A stretch of DNA of 5,805 bases from Gemmatimonadota bacterium (GCA_003222235.1 QHVD01000289.1:1-5805); one strand, 5' to 3'. Counted from the stretch's first letter, positions 1 through 5,747 are shown. Notes: generated from the letters alone by a model not told the origin. Made by a program: numbers and translations.

Positions 1-1587
1 CCGCCCTACACCGGACCCACGGCGCAGGCGGTGATGGCCAAGCGGTTGACCGACCCGGTGCCGGGCGTGCGGCGGCTCCGGGCCCCCGTCCCCGCGGGCG
101 TGGAGCAAGCTCTGCGGAAGGCGCTCGCCACCGAGCCGGTCGACCGGTTCGCGACGGCCGCGGCGTTCGCGGAGGCGCTCACCCAGTCTGCAGCGGTCCG
201 CCGACGACCCCGGTCCATCGCGGTGCTGCCGTTCACCAACCTGAGCCCGGACCCGGAGAACGCGTACTTCGCCGACGGGATCACGGAGGACGTCATCGCC
301 CAGCTGTCGAAGATCCGCGCCCTCAAGGTGATTTCGAGCACCTCCGTGATGCCGCTGAAGAAACGGGAGCAGAGCCTGCGGGAGATCGCGGCCCGGCTGG
401 AGGTCTCGGCGGTGCTCGAGGGGAGCGTTAGGCGCGCCGGAGATCGGGTGCGTATCGTCGCCCAGCTCATCGACGCCGAGACCGACCGCCACCTCTGGGC
501 CGAGACGTATGACCGGCAGCTCACCGATATCTTCGTGATCCAGAGCGACGTGGCGCTGCGGATAGCGGGGGCGCTCGAGGCCGAGCTGACCGCGGATGAG
601 AGAACCCAGATCCGCAGGGGGCCCACCACCGATCTCCAGGCCTACCAGCTCTATCTCAAGGGGCGCCATTGCTTCTTCCGCTTCACCCAGGAGGGGATCC
701 GCAAGGGCATCGAGTACTTCCAGCTGGCAGTCGTGAAGGACCCGAGCTACGCCCTCGCGCATACCGGACTGGGCATGGCGTACGCGGAGCTCGGGCTCGG
801 GCATGGAGCCGGGGCGCTGAAGCCGGAGGAGGCCTATCAGCGGGCCCGAAAGGCGGTGACGAAGGCGCTCGAGCTCGACGGCGGGTTGGGGGAAGCGCAT
901 GGCCTGCTGGCGTTCCTCAAGTACGCCTGTGACTTCGATTGGACCGGCGCGGAGCTGGAGTTCAAGCGGGCGCTGGAGCTGAATCCCGGTAGCGGGGACA
1001 TCTACGACCTCTACGGCCATATGCTCTCCGCCCTGGAGCGGTACGACGAGGCAGTGGAGGTGCTGACCCGCGCCCAACAGCTCGACCCACTGGCCCACCG
1101 GTCGGATCTGGCGACGGTCCTGCTTCGAGCCGGACGCTACGACGAGGCCTTGCGGGCCGCCGCTCCGGTGATCGAACTCGATCCCCACTACCCGATGGGC
1201 CACGCCACGCTCGGCTGGGCCTACTTGAAGAAGGGCATGTATCAGAAGGGACTGGCGGAGCTGGAGCAAGCGGTCGCTCTTTCGCCGGGGAACACACTGT
1301 TCCTGGCGCAGCTGGGTCAGGCCTGCGCCCTGGCGGGCCAGGTCGAACGGGCCCGCGACGTGCTGGGACAGCTGGAAGAGCAGGCGCGGCGGCGATACGT
1401 CTCACCCTACCACCTGGCCTACCTCTACACCGGCCTCGGCGAACGGGAGCTTGCGTTGGATGCGTTGGAGCGGGCCTATGAGCAGCGAGCCGGTGGCGTG
1501 TACGGCATCAAGGGCTCGTTCCTGTTCGTGCCCCTCCGCTCGCACCCCAGGTTCACGGGGCTCTTGAGGAAGATGAACCTGGCGTGA
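1..1587 (+). CDS. Ser/Thr protein kinase (C-terminal part) fused to TolB-like domain and TPR repeats; 5' end outside window
   Basis: The reading frame is open from base 1 and encodes 528 residues up to TGA. The first 60 residues match the end of a Hanks-type kinase lobe: PPYTGPTAQAV, then ALATEPVDRFATA, whose Arg is the conserved subdomain XI arginine. The ATP-binding and catalytic loops lie to the left, so activity cannot be judged. Residues about 71-205 (SIAVLPFTNLSPDPE, FADGITEDVI, LEGSVRRAGDRVRI, HLWAETYDR) form the TolB-like/FlgO-like domain found in many bacterial kinase and adenylate cyclase fusions. Residues about 211-528 are alpha-helical TPR repeats, with A/Y/L periodicity and ALELNP, AQQLDP, VIELDP repeat ends, and probably act as a protein-protein scaffold. 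No membrane helix separates the kinase from the TolB-like domain, unlike many relatives, so this protein may be cytosolic. It converges on the gene ending at 1665. The GTG-ATG at 31 is internal, not the start. Family recognition is strong; the substrate is unknown. Confidence 0.9.
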   Translation, partial: PPYTGPTAQAVMAKRLTDPVPGVRRLRAPVPAGVEQALRKALATEPVDRFATAAAFAEALTQSAAVRRRPRSIAVLPFTNLSPDPENAYFADGITEDVIAQLSKIRALKVISSTSVMPLKKREQSLREIAARLEVSAVLEGSVRRAGDRVRIVAQLIDAETDRHLWAETYDRQLTDIFVIQSDVALRIAGALEAELTADERTQIRRGPTTDLQAYQLYLKGRHCFFRFTQEGIRKGIEYFQLAVVKDPSYALAHTGLGMAYAELGLGHGAGALKPEEAYQRARKAVTKALELDGGLGEAHGLLAFLKYACDFDWTGAELEFKRALELNPGSGDIYDLYGHMLSALERYDEAVEVLTRAQQLDPLAHRSDLATVLLRAGRYDEALRAAAPVIELDPHYPMGHATLGWAYLKKGMYQKGLAELEQAVALSPGNTLFLAQLGQACALAGQVERARDVLGQLEEQARRRYVSPYHLAYLYTGLGERELALDALERAYEQRAGGVYGIKGSFLFVPLRSHPRFTGLLRKMNLA

Positions 1588-1656
1588 GAAGCTCGGGCCG
1601 CGCGATCGGCGTTGATCTTGTATCGCACCATGGCCCGTCGATGGGCGCGGCGCGGA

Positions 1657-1677
1657 CCGGGTCGCTAATTCGACCGG
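1657..1677. other. Small inverted repeat in the convergent gap, overlapping a stop codon
   Basis: CCGG-G-TCG and CGACCGG can pair as a 7-bp stem with one bulged G around the loop CTAATT. The loop contains the TAG stop of the minus-strand DUF2911 gene. The hairpin lies in the short convergent space after the kinase gene. It could help transcripts end from both sides, but there is no run of T on either strand, so a classical intrinsic terminator is not shown. A stem of this size can occur by chance in DNA this GC-rich. Confidence 0.3.
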
Positions 1678-2231
1678 ATGGTGATGGGGACGATCGTGGT
1701 GCCCCAGTGCAGCCGCAGGACGGTCGAGTCGGGAGCGACGATCGGGAAGTAGAAGGCGAGCACTTCCATGTGAGCCCCCTGCTCCGCGGCGACGGTGATC
1801 CGCAGCGCGTCGAGCGCTTCGCCGGGATACTGCGTATGCCACACGTCCACGCCGCGGCTGAGGATCAGCGTACAGGCCTTGGGCGGCTCCTGGGGGATCG
1901 TCCAGAGCGTGTAGCGCCCCGCCGGGAGGGCGTGGCCCGCGATCGTGACATCGCGGCTGAAGGTGATCGTAGTGGCTGAGTCGGCACCGGGGTGCCAGAT
2001 GTGTCCCCAACGGACCAGATCGCCGAACAGCCGGCGCCCTCGCGCCACGGGGCGGTTGTAGGAGACCGCGATGTCGGTGTAGCCGACACGCTGTGTGACG
2101 GAGCCATGCTGGCTCAGGGGAATACCTTGTGCCGATACCGCCCGGGCAACGAGAGCGACGAGGAGCAAGGCGCCCGGGTGCGCGACCCTCGAGGCGATCG
2201 CTGCGCCATGAACCGTGGTGCCGGCTATCAT
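1665..2231 (-). CDS. Secreted DUF2911 family protein
   Basis: The product is 188 residues. Residues about 15-34 form a signal peptide: a hydrophobic GALLLVALVARAVSA stretch with likely cleavage before Gln35. The mature part carries the hallmarks of DUF2911, a family common in Gemmatimonadota and Bacteroidota. These are SVTQRVGYTDIAVSYNRP (44-61), GRRLFGDLV (65-73), WHPGADSATTITFSRDV (79-95) and LPAGRYTLWTIP (102-113), with beta-rich sequence to the end. The family's biochemical role is not known; an extracytoplasmic location follows from the signal peptide. The start ATG overlaps the TGA of the upstream SnoaL-like gene as ATGA, with AAGGG just before it, which argues for translational coupling and for this start over longer in-frame options reaching 2351. 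It is the last gene of the minus-strand block and converges on the kinase gene. Confidence 0.88.
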   Translation of the reverse strand: MIAGTTVHGAAIASRVAHPGALLLVALVARAVSAQGIPLSQHGSVTQRVGYTDIAVSYNRPVARGRRLFGDLVRWGHIWHPGADSATTITFSRDVTIAGHALPAGRYTLWTIPQEPPKACTLILSRGVDVWHTQYPGEALDALRITVAAEQGAHMEVLAFYFPIVAPDSTVLRLHWGTTIVPITIRSN

Positions 2232-2614
2232 CCCTTGACGTACGATAGCTTCTCGGCGACCTGCCCGTCCCGCACGCGAAAGATGTCGACGCCCCGGACG
2301 TGGCCGCGTTTCCCCTCCTTGACCCAGGAATACACCCAACGCACGACGCAACGATCGCCGGCTGCGAATATCTCCTCGGTGTCGAAGTGGGCTTGCGGGG
2401 AGCGGGCAAAGAATTGCTCCCAGAAGGCCCTGACGCGACCCCGCCCCTCAAAGCGCTCACCGTCTGGCTGAGGTCGAGTATTCTCAAAGGCGCAGTCGTC
2501 GCTCATAAGCCCCATGACGGCATCGACGTCATGGCGGTTGAAGGCGTCGTTGAAGCGTTGCACCACCTCGACGACGCTGCCACGCTGGGAGTTCAGTGGA
2601 CGCTCTGAGTTCAT
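2228..2614 (-). CDS. SnoaL-like / NTF2-fold protein
   Basis: The product is 128 residues and fits the SnoaL-like/NTF2 fold. Near the start is VVEVVQRFNDAFNRHDVDAVMGLMSDDCAFEN (positions 14-45), the typical opening helices of the cone-shaped fold. It is followed by GRGRVRAFWEQFFA (57-70) and beta strands FDTEEIFAAGDRCVVRWVYSW (77-97), RGHVRGVDIFRVRDGQVAEKLSY. Such proteins include isomerases, hydrolases and non-enzymatic ligand binders, so the substrate cannot be given. I chose ATG at 2614 because GGAGG lies eight bases upstream; the frame is open to 2656 but that extension has no better site. It follows the DinB-like gene after 52 bases and overlaps the DUF2911 start by four, so the three probably share a transcript. 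No signal peptide is present; it is probably cytoplasmic. Confidence 0.85.
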   Translation of the reverse strand: MNSERPLNSQRGSVVEVVQRFNDAFNRHDVDAVMGLMSDDCAFENTRPQPDGERFEGRGRVRAFWEQFFARSPQAHFDTEEIFAAGDRCVVRWVYSWVKEGKRGHVRGVDIFRVRDGQVAEKLSYVKG

Positions 2615-2666
2615 CGGGCCAGCCTCCGCGACGGGTTGGGCGTTGCGTCTAACCACCTGCCAGACC

Positions 2667-3191
2667 TCAGCCGGTGCTCACGGCGTAGAGGAAGCGTGCG
2701 TAGCCGATCTCGGCGGCGTTCTTCGTGAGCTCGACATTGACCCATGCGATGACGTCACCGAACGGCCGGTCCTGGAAAGGCCATCGTGTTCGCTGTGCCG
2801 ATCGCAGCTCCTCGTCGGTGACCTGCTCGAGTACCACTCGCCACCGTCCCTGCAGCCGGCCGAGCCACTCGCGTACATCGTCGGCATTGCCGGGCCACAG
2901 CACGTTCTCGCGTGAGAGCGTCCCACGCCCGAATGAGTGGTCGAGCACCATGGACCACCAGAAGCCGAGGTGCCACGTCAGCCATGCGATGCTGGGCGGA
3001 CCGACGTCATATCCCTCGTGATCCGGCCAATCGGCGCGCCACCTTCCATCAGGGACTTGATGCACGTGCAACCCCTTACGAGAAGGGAGCCACAGGCACT
3101 CCTTGGTTGTGAGTCCGTCGAGGTGGAAGCTAGTGAGCTTCGACGCCGTTTCGAACTGCCGGATCAAATAACCGCGAGCTTCGTCGGCCAT
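2667..3191 (-). CDS. DinB-fold (DinB/DUF664-like) protein
   Basis: The product is 174 residues, the usual size for the DinB four-helix-bundle superfamily, which also covers thiol-dependent transferases. Supporting stretches are LIRQFETASKLTSFHLDGLT (residues 9-28), PPSIAWLTWHLGFWWSMVLDH (65-85), VREWLGRLQGRWRVVLEQVTDEEL (106-129), and the last helix ELTKNAAEIGYARFLYA (154-170). His23 and His74 sit where metal ligands are expected. The third ligand, often His in an HxAEIG-type context, appears as Lys-Asn-Ala-Ala-Glu (157-161), so metal binding may be altered or may use another residue. ATG at 3191 is the first good start, but no strong Shine-Dalgarno lies close upstream. It is the first gene of the minus-strand block and lies directly downstream of the SRPBCC remnant. 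The biological substrate is unknown. Confidence 0.82.
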   Translation of the reverse strand: MADEARGYLIRQFETASKLTSFHLDGLTTKECLWLPSRKGLHVHQVPDGRWRADWPDHEGYDVGPPSIAWLTWHLGFWWSMVLDHSFGRGTLSRENVLWPGNADDVREWLGRLQGRWRVVLEQVTDEELRSAQRTRWPFQDRPFGDVIAWVNVELTKNAAEIGYARFLYAVSTG

Positions 3192-3225
3192 AGACAGAGT
3201 GTTGTGAAAGGTTTCCGATCGGAGG

Positions 3226-3348
3226 CTACCAAGGCATGCGCAGCCATGGACGCAACGGCTCGCCTGTTGACCGCACCGTCCACCACTGATCGAGCTCGGC
3301 CGGCGTGGAGGCGACCTTGATGGGAAAGTCGTGGAAGATGTCCGGCAC
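3226..3348 (-). pseudogene. Remnant of an SRPBCC / AHSA1-like gene
   Basis: A 40-codon minus-strand frame starting at GTG (preceded by GGGGA seven bases away) reads VPDIFHDFPIK, then VASTPAELDQWWT, then VRSTGEP before running into an unrelated tail (LRPWLRMPW) and TAG. The first parts closely resemble the opening of SRPBCC-domain proteins of the AHSA1 type, where a strand ending in DFPIK is followed by a helix and then STPxGLDxWWT. Here roughly nine residues between FPIK and the STP motif seem to be missing in frame, and the remaining hundred or so residues are absent. I therefore read it as a deleted remnant. The family usually binds hydrophobic ligands; this piece cannot fold into that domain. 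It may still be translated as a short peptide. Assignment is by motif memory, without a search. Confidence 0.6.
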
Positions 3349-3388
3349 AGAGCTGTCCCCGGGTGGCCCTATTACTAGTCTGCGCGCA

Positions 3389-3413
3389 ACCTAACGGTCA
3401 GCGCTTGTTAGGC
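3389..3413 (-). repeat. attC-like inverted repeat (possible collapsed integron recombination site)
   Basis: On the minus strand the sequence begins GCCTAACAAGCGCTG and ends CCGTTAGGT. GCCTAAC fits the RYYYAAC box and GTTAGGT the GTTRRRY box of integron attC sites, and the bases following the first box (AAGCGCTG) are a frequent attC opening. The TAA stop of the upstream small membrane gene lies inside the first box, as is typical of gene cassettes. The site is only 25 bp, whereas known attC sites are roughly 57-141 bp, so the middle part would have to be deleted. Alternatively it is a chance hairpin or a weak terminator. No integron integrase is in the window. Confidence 0.4.
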
Positions 3414-3678
3414 GGCGCGCCGCAAGCGCTCGAGTGCCGAAGCGATCGCGTAGACGAAACCGGTGTTGATGGCCACTACACCAAGCACTATTGCAGCGAG
3501 TAGGAAGCCGTCGACCTGACGCCCCAGTGGCGTCTCCAGTACAAGCGTCCACAGCAGCGCCAGCACGAGCAACTCGCACGCGGCCAATCCTGGCAACGGC
3601 GACGGCACCCGCAATCACTGCCAGACCGACGTAGATCACCGCAGCGACGCGGCACCAGCGAGAGAGCGGACGGGTCAT
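3408..3678 (-). pseudogene. Small three-helix membrane protein gene, interrupted by a frameshift
   Basis: From ATG at 3678 the frame encodes MTRPLSRWCRVAAVIYVGLA and a first hydrophobic helix (about residues 10-29), then turns into Arg/Ala-rich nonsense. In the next frame, from about 3614 to TAA at 3408, there is a coherent continuation with two more helices, LAACELLVLALLWTLVL and FLLAAIVLGVVAINTGFVYA, and a basic tail ERLRRAA. Removing one base near 3580-3612 joins them into about 89 residues with three membrane segments. The span of 271 bases (3n+1) fits a single-base insertion. The start overlaps the stop of the truncated sigma gene as ATGA. I do not recognise the family. It could be a true pseudogene, a sequencing error, or, less likely, programmed frameshifting. 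The stop lies in the attC-like box. Confidence 0.55.
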
Positions 3679-4136
3679 TGGCTTGCTTGGCGAACCAGAT
3701 CAGCGCGCTCGGGGTCCTGTTCTTCCAGGCGCCGAAACGCGTCGTCGAGGGCCAGGATCTGGTCGAGATCCTGGTCGCCGGCCAGCTCCACCCCGGTCAG
3801 CTCGACGCGCACTCGCTTGCCCCCCCGCTTGACCCGGCCCCGCTTCCGAGCGTGTTCGATGAGGATGCGGCGCATGGCCTCGGCGGCTGCCCGGAAGAAG
3901 TGCTGCCGGTCGTTCCATGGCGGTTGCGTGCCCCCCAGGAGACGCAGGTATGCCTCATGCACCAGGGCCGTGGCTTGGAGCGTGTGATCGGGGCGTTCGT
4001 GGCGGAGCTGCGCTCGTGCCAGCGCGCGGAGTTCATCGTAGACCAACGGGAGAAGCCGCTCCATCGCGGCCTGGCGGCTCTCGCCCCGCATGCCAGCCAA
4101 CATCTGGGTGACGCGGCGCGTCGAAGAGGGATTCAT
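3675..4136 (-). CDS. ECF sigma factor (TIGR02999 / Sigma70_ECF type), truncated before sigma-4
   Basis: The 153-residue product matches the sigma-70 ECF family often encoded with Ser/Thr kinases in Gemmatimonadota, Planctomycetota and Acidobacteriota. Residues 27-70 (RLLPLVYDELRALARAQLRH, TLQATALVHEAYLRLLG) and 78-112 (QHFFRAAAEAMRRILIEHAR, KRGRVKRGGKRVR) form the sigma-2 core that binds RNA polymerase and melts the -10 element. After the linker ILALDDAFRRLEEQDPERADLV the protein ends in RQASQ. Relatives run to about 185-190 residues, with a sigma-4 helix-turn-helix that reads the -35 element; that whole domain is missing here and I cannot find it in other frames downstream. The gene may be inactive or may have changed role. 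AAGGA directly touches the ATG, unusually close for a Shine-Dalgarno; internal Met12 and Met16 have no better site. It is divergent from the gene at 4238 and overlaps the next frame at 3678 by ATGA. Confidence 0.85.
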   Translation of the reverse strand: MNPSSTRRVTQMLAGMRGESRQAAMERLLPLVYDELRALARAQLRHERPDHTLQATALVHEAYLRLLGGTQPPWNDRQHFFRAAAEAMRRILIEHARKRGRVKRGGKRVRVELTGVELAGDQDLDQILALDDAFRRLEEQDPERADLVRQASQ

Positions 4137-4177
4137 TCCTTAATCTACGCGCGCCGTCGCCTCGCTTCGTGCCGGAT

Positions 4178-4206
4178 TTGGACAGCGCCATCCGGGCACC
4201 TAAATT
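4178..4206 (+). promoter_or_regulatory. Sigma-70-type promoter for the gene at 4238
   Basis: TTGGAC at 4178-4183 and TAAATT at 4201-4206 are separated by exactly 17 bases, close to the TTGACA/TATAAT consensus. Transcription would begin near 4213, about 25 bases before ATG at 4238. It lies in the 101-base divergent space between the sigma gene and the small membrane protein gene, and supports the 4238 start over an upstream in-frame ATG at 4169. Prediction only. Confidence 0.5.
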
Positions 4207-4237
4207 CGATACGCTCCCACCAGCCCCGGGAAGGGCC

Positions 4238-4618
4238 ATGTATCGGACTGTACAACTCGTGCTCGTCGGCTTCCTCGCGGTGCTGTTCGGAATGTCGGCT
4301 CTATCACGCCGTTTCCCACACATCGCGTGGCTTCAGCTTTTTCGTTATAACGCTCCGCGCCTGAGCGACGAACAACGGGCCAATCTCCGGCAGCGTGCGA
4401 ATGTTCATGCGGGGATTGAGTTGATTCTCTTGGGCATCGTCGTGCCGATGGTGTACTTCGCCAGCACCGTCATCATGTTCAGCGAACCGACCGTTACCGG
4501 AACTACAATCTCGCTCACTAGCGCGCTGCTTCTCATTGGTCTCGGAACCGCGGCCATCTGGCGCAATCGGCGAAGGCGGCTGCCGGGTGCAGATCAAGGT
4601 AGCGATGCCGCCTTGTAA
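4238..4618 (+). CDS. Small integral membrane protein of unknown function
   Basis: The product is 126 residues with three predicted membrane helices: 4-21 (TVQLVLVGFLAVLFGMSA), about 57-81 (HAGIELILLGIVVPMVYFAS and following) and 91-109 (ISLTSALLLIGLGTAAIW). Between helices 1 and 2 is a polar loop, RRFPHIAWLQLFRYNAPRLS, followed by an Arg-rich amphipathic stretch, DEQRANLRQRAN. The C-terminus begins with the basic run RNRRRR, which should lie in the cytoplasm. I do not recognise a named family, though the FPHxxWLQLF/RANVHAG pattern looks conserved rather than random. ATG at 4238 is preferred: it follows GGGAAGGG and lies just downstream of the predicted promoter, whereas the ATG at 4169 lies upstream of it. 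It is divergent from the truncated sigma gene and converges on the pilin-like gene, so it is probably monocistronic. Confidence 0.75.
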   Translation: MYRTVQLVLVGFLAVLFGMSALSRRFPHIAWLQLFRYNAPRLSDEQRANLRQRANVHAGIELILLGIVVPMVYFASTVIMFSEPTVTGTTISLTSALLLIGLGTAAIWRNRRRRLPGADQGSDAAL

Positions 4619-4635
4619 CGGACCGCTTCACAGAG

Positions 4636-4656
4636 AGCTGCGGGCGACTCGCCCGC
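4636..4656. repeat. Palindromic repeat, copy 1
   Basis: After AGCT, the bases GCGGGCGA-C-TCGCCCGC form a perfect eight-base inverted repeat with one central base, in practice a six-base stem with a five-base loop. It lies in the 56-base convergent gap between the small membrane gene and the pilin-like gene. A second copy with one difference in 21 bases is at 5727-5747. It may act as a REP-like element or a two-way transcription end, but there is no T run beside it. Confidence 0.55.
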
Positions 4657-4674
4657 GAATCGCTGCTGGGATCT

Positions 4675-5109
4675 CTAGAACTGGTCGCACGTCGGCTCAC
4701 CCTCGTTCCGGGCTTGCACTTTGGTACCGTCAGTCGTCGGTGGAGCCGCGAAATCGGTTATCGTGCCGACCCAGACGATGCAACTCTTCCCCCGATGGCC
4801 TCGGAGGCTTCCCCGCCCCCACCACGAACGGCCGCCGGCTTGAATGACCTCCAAGTAGATCGAATCCGCTTTCGCGCTCGCTGCGGGTTGGCGCGGTGGC
4901 GTGAATAAGCCCAACGCGGAAACGTCCGTCGTGTAGGTTCCGTGCTCGCTGTAGTATTTCTCCTGGCTGACGACGAGATTCCGCAGCCAATGCTTCAGCA
5001 GAGAATCAGCCTGGGCGCCCGGACGGGCGGCCAGGGCTCGTTGGGCGTCTACCGTCGGGGCGGTCGCGAGCAGCGCGGTCGCGGCAACGAGGGCAGGAAG
5101 TAGCTTCAT
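4675..5109 (-). CDS. Secreted type IV pilin-like protein
   Basis: The product is 144 residues. An ordinary signal peptide (MKLLPALVAATALLATAPTV, cleavage likely after VDA before Gln23) replaces the prepilin leader. The mature part begins ADSLLKHWLRNLVVSQEKYYSEHGTYTTDVSALGL (34-68), the helix and QEKYY..HGTYT element typical of pilin/pseudopilin-like proteins of Gemmatimonadota. A beta region with GGRSWWGRGSLR follows. Cys110 (GKSCIVWVG) and Cys141 (GEPTCDQF) probably form the C-terminal disulfide loop seen in pilin-like folds. Because the hydrophobic N-terminus is cleaved, it should be a soluble periplasmic or exported protein rather than a fibre subunit. ATG at 5109 is chosen over longer frames because GGAGG lies five bases upstream and the signal peptide starts there. 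It follows the gene at 5148-5678 after 38 bases, probably in one operon. Confidence 0.78.
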   Translation of the reverse strand: MKLLPALVAATALLATAPTVDAQRALAARPGAQADSLLKHWLRNLVVSQEKYYSEHGTYTTDVSALGLFTPPRQPAASAKADSIYLEVIQAGGRSWWGRGSLRGHRGKSCIVWVGTITDFAAPPTTDGTKVQARNEGEPTCDQF

Positions 5110-5147
5110 CGAGCCTCCGAGCTGTGGTGAAAAGGCCGACGCCGATC

Positions 5148-5678
5148 TCACGACCCGCCGATGCGCGTGAATACCACGCGCCAGCGGCCGTCCGATGCAA
5201 CCCACTCGAAGTGCGCGATATCCACGAGTCGGAACTCAGACGCGATGAGAACCCCTGGGGTCTCAAGGTTGCCCGCCGCCGGATCGAACAGGATGGTGCG
5301 GCCGGACTCGTCGGCGCGTCCGATCAGAACCGTCGGATGGGGCTCGTGGGTGTAGGCACCCAGGACATAGTAGACACGCTTCGCGGAATCGTATCCTAGA
5401 ATACCGGTGCCCGTATCAGACTTGGTGTCAAAACTCTCTGTCCAGACCAGCTTTGTGGAGTCTCTCAGCAGCCGCAGCTCGCGCTGACCCGATGCCACTG
5501 GGCTCGTGTGGCCGAGCTGATACAGGTCGAAGCGCCAGTTGCCGGCGAGCCCAGCAATGACTGCTCGCGGTTGTGGAGTGGTGACGAGCGACGCATTGGA
5601 GGTGAGCGCCTGACTCAAGAGCGGGCTTGAAGCTAGGGAACTGGCAACGATTACCTGGCTGATCCAACGCCTATTCAT
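5148..5678 (-). CDS. Secreted DUF1579-like beta-structured protein
   Basis: The product is 176 residues. Residues 1 to about 24 (MNRRWISQVIVASSLASSPL and following) form a signal peptide. The mature domain starts with IAGLAGNWRFDLYQLG (41-56), then SGQRELRLLRDSTKLVWTESF (63-83), GTGILGYDSAKRVYYVLGAY (90-109) and SGRTILFDPAAGN. This order (a GxW opening strand, an up-and-down beta barrel, and LGYDxxxxxYY) resembles DUF1579 and related lipocalin-like families, whose function is unknown. ATG at 5678 has GAGGG eight bases upstream; the frame stays open further left, but the signal peptide favours this start. It is the first gene of a two-gene minus-strand unit with the pilin-like gene. The family call is by motif and may be a close cousin rather than DUF1579 itself. 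Confidence 0.7.
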   Translation of the reverse strand: MNRRWISQVIVASSLASSPLLSQALTSNASLVTTPQPRAVIAGLAGNWRFDLYQLGHTSPVASGQRELRLLRDSTKLVWTESFDTKSDTGTGILGYDSAKRVYYVLGAYTHEPHPTVLIGRADESGRTILFDPAAGNLETPGVLIASEFRLVDIAHFEWVASDGRWRVVFTRIGGS

Positions 5679-5726
5679 GTGTGTGTCCCTCAATTCTCGT
5701 CCGCTCTCATACAACGGATCGCGCTT

Positions 5727-5747
5727 AGCTGCGGGCGACTTGCCCGC
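5727..5747. repeat. Palindromic repeat, copy 2
   Basis: This matches the repeat at 4636-4656 in 20 of 21 bases; the C-to-T difference weakens the stem to seven of eight pairs. The match extends loosely to the left: both copies are preceded by AACGGAYCGC and a CTT. It sits about 50 bases upstream of the DUF1579-like start, in 5679-5805, where I see no gene with support. Together the two copies flank the secreted-protein pair. Confidence 0.55.

Noticed and set aside
6..629. Long minus-strand open frame (207 codons) opposite the kinase
   Set aside because: It is Ser/Arg/Ala-rich, low-complexity sequence lying antisense to a clearly conserved kinase/TolB-like region, as expected of a shadow frame in GC-rich DNA.
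1402..2487. 361-codon minus-strand open frame
   Set aside because: It runs across the DUF2911 and SnoaL genes in another frame and into the kinase gene. It is rich in Arg, Pro and His and has no recognisable domain.
2615..2666. GTTAGAC on the minus strand between the DinB and SnoaL genes as a second attC-like site
   Set aside because: It fits GTTRRRY, but there is no partner RYYYAAC box or inverted L-box upstream, so one 7-mer is not enough.
3678..4364. 228-codon plus-strand open frame opposite the sigma gene
   Set aside because: It is antisense to well-conserved sigma-2 motifs and shows no domain of its own.
4619..4674. Palindrome as a classical intrinsic terminator
   Set aside because: The stem is GC-rich but no T run follows on either strand, and a second copy lies upstream of a gene, so a repeat element is the better description.
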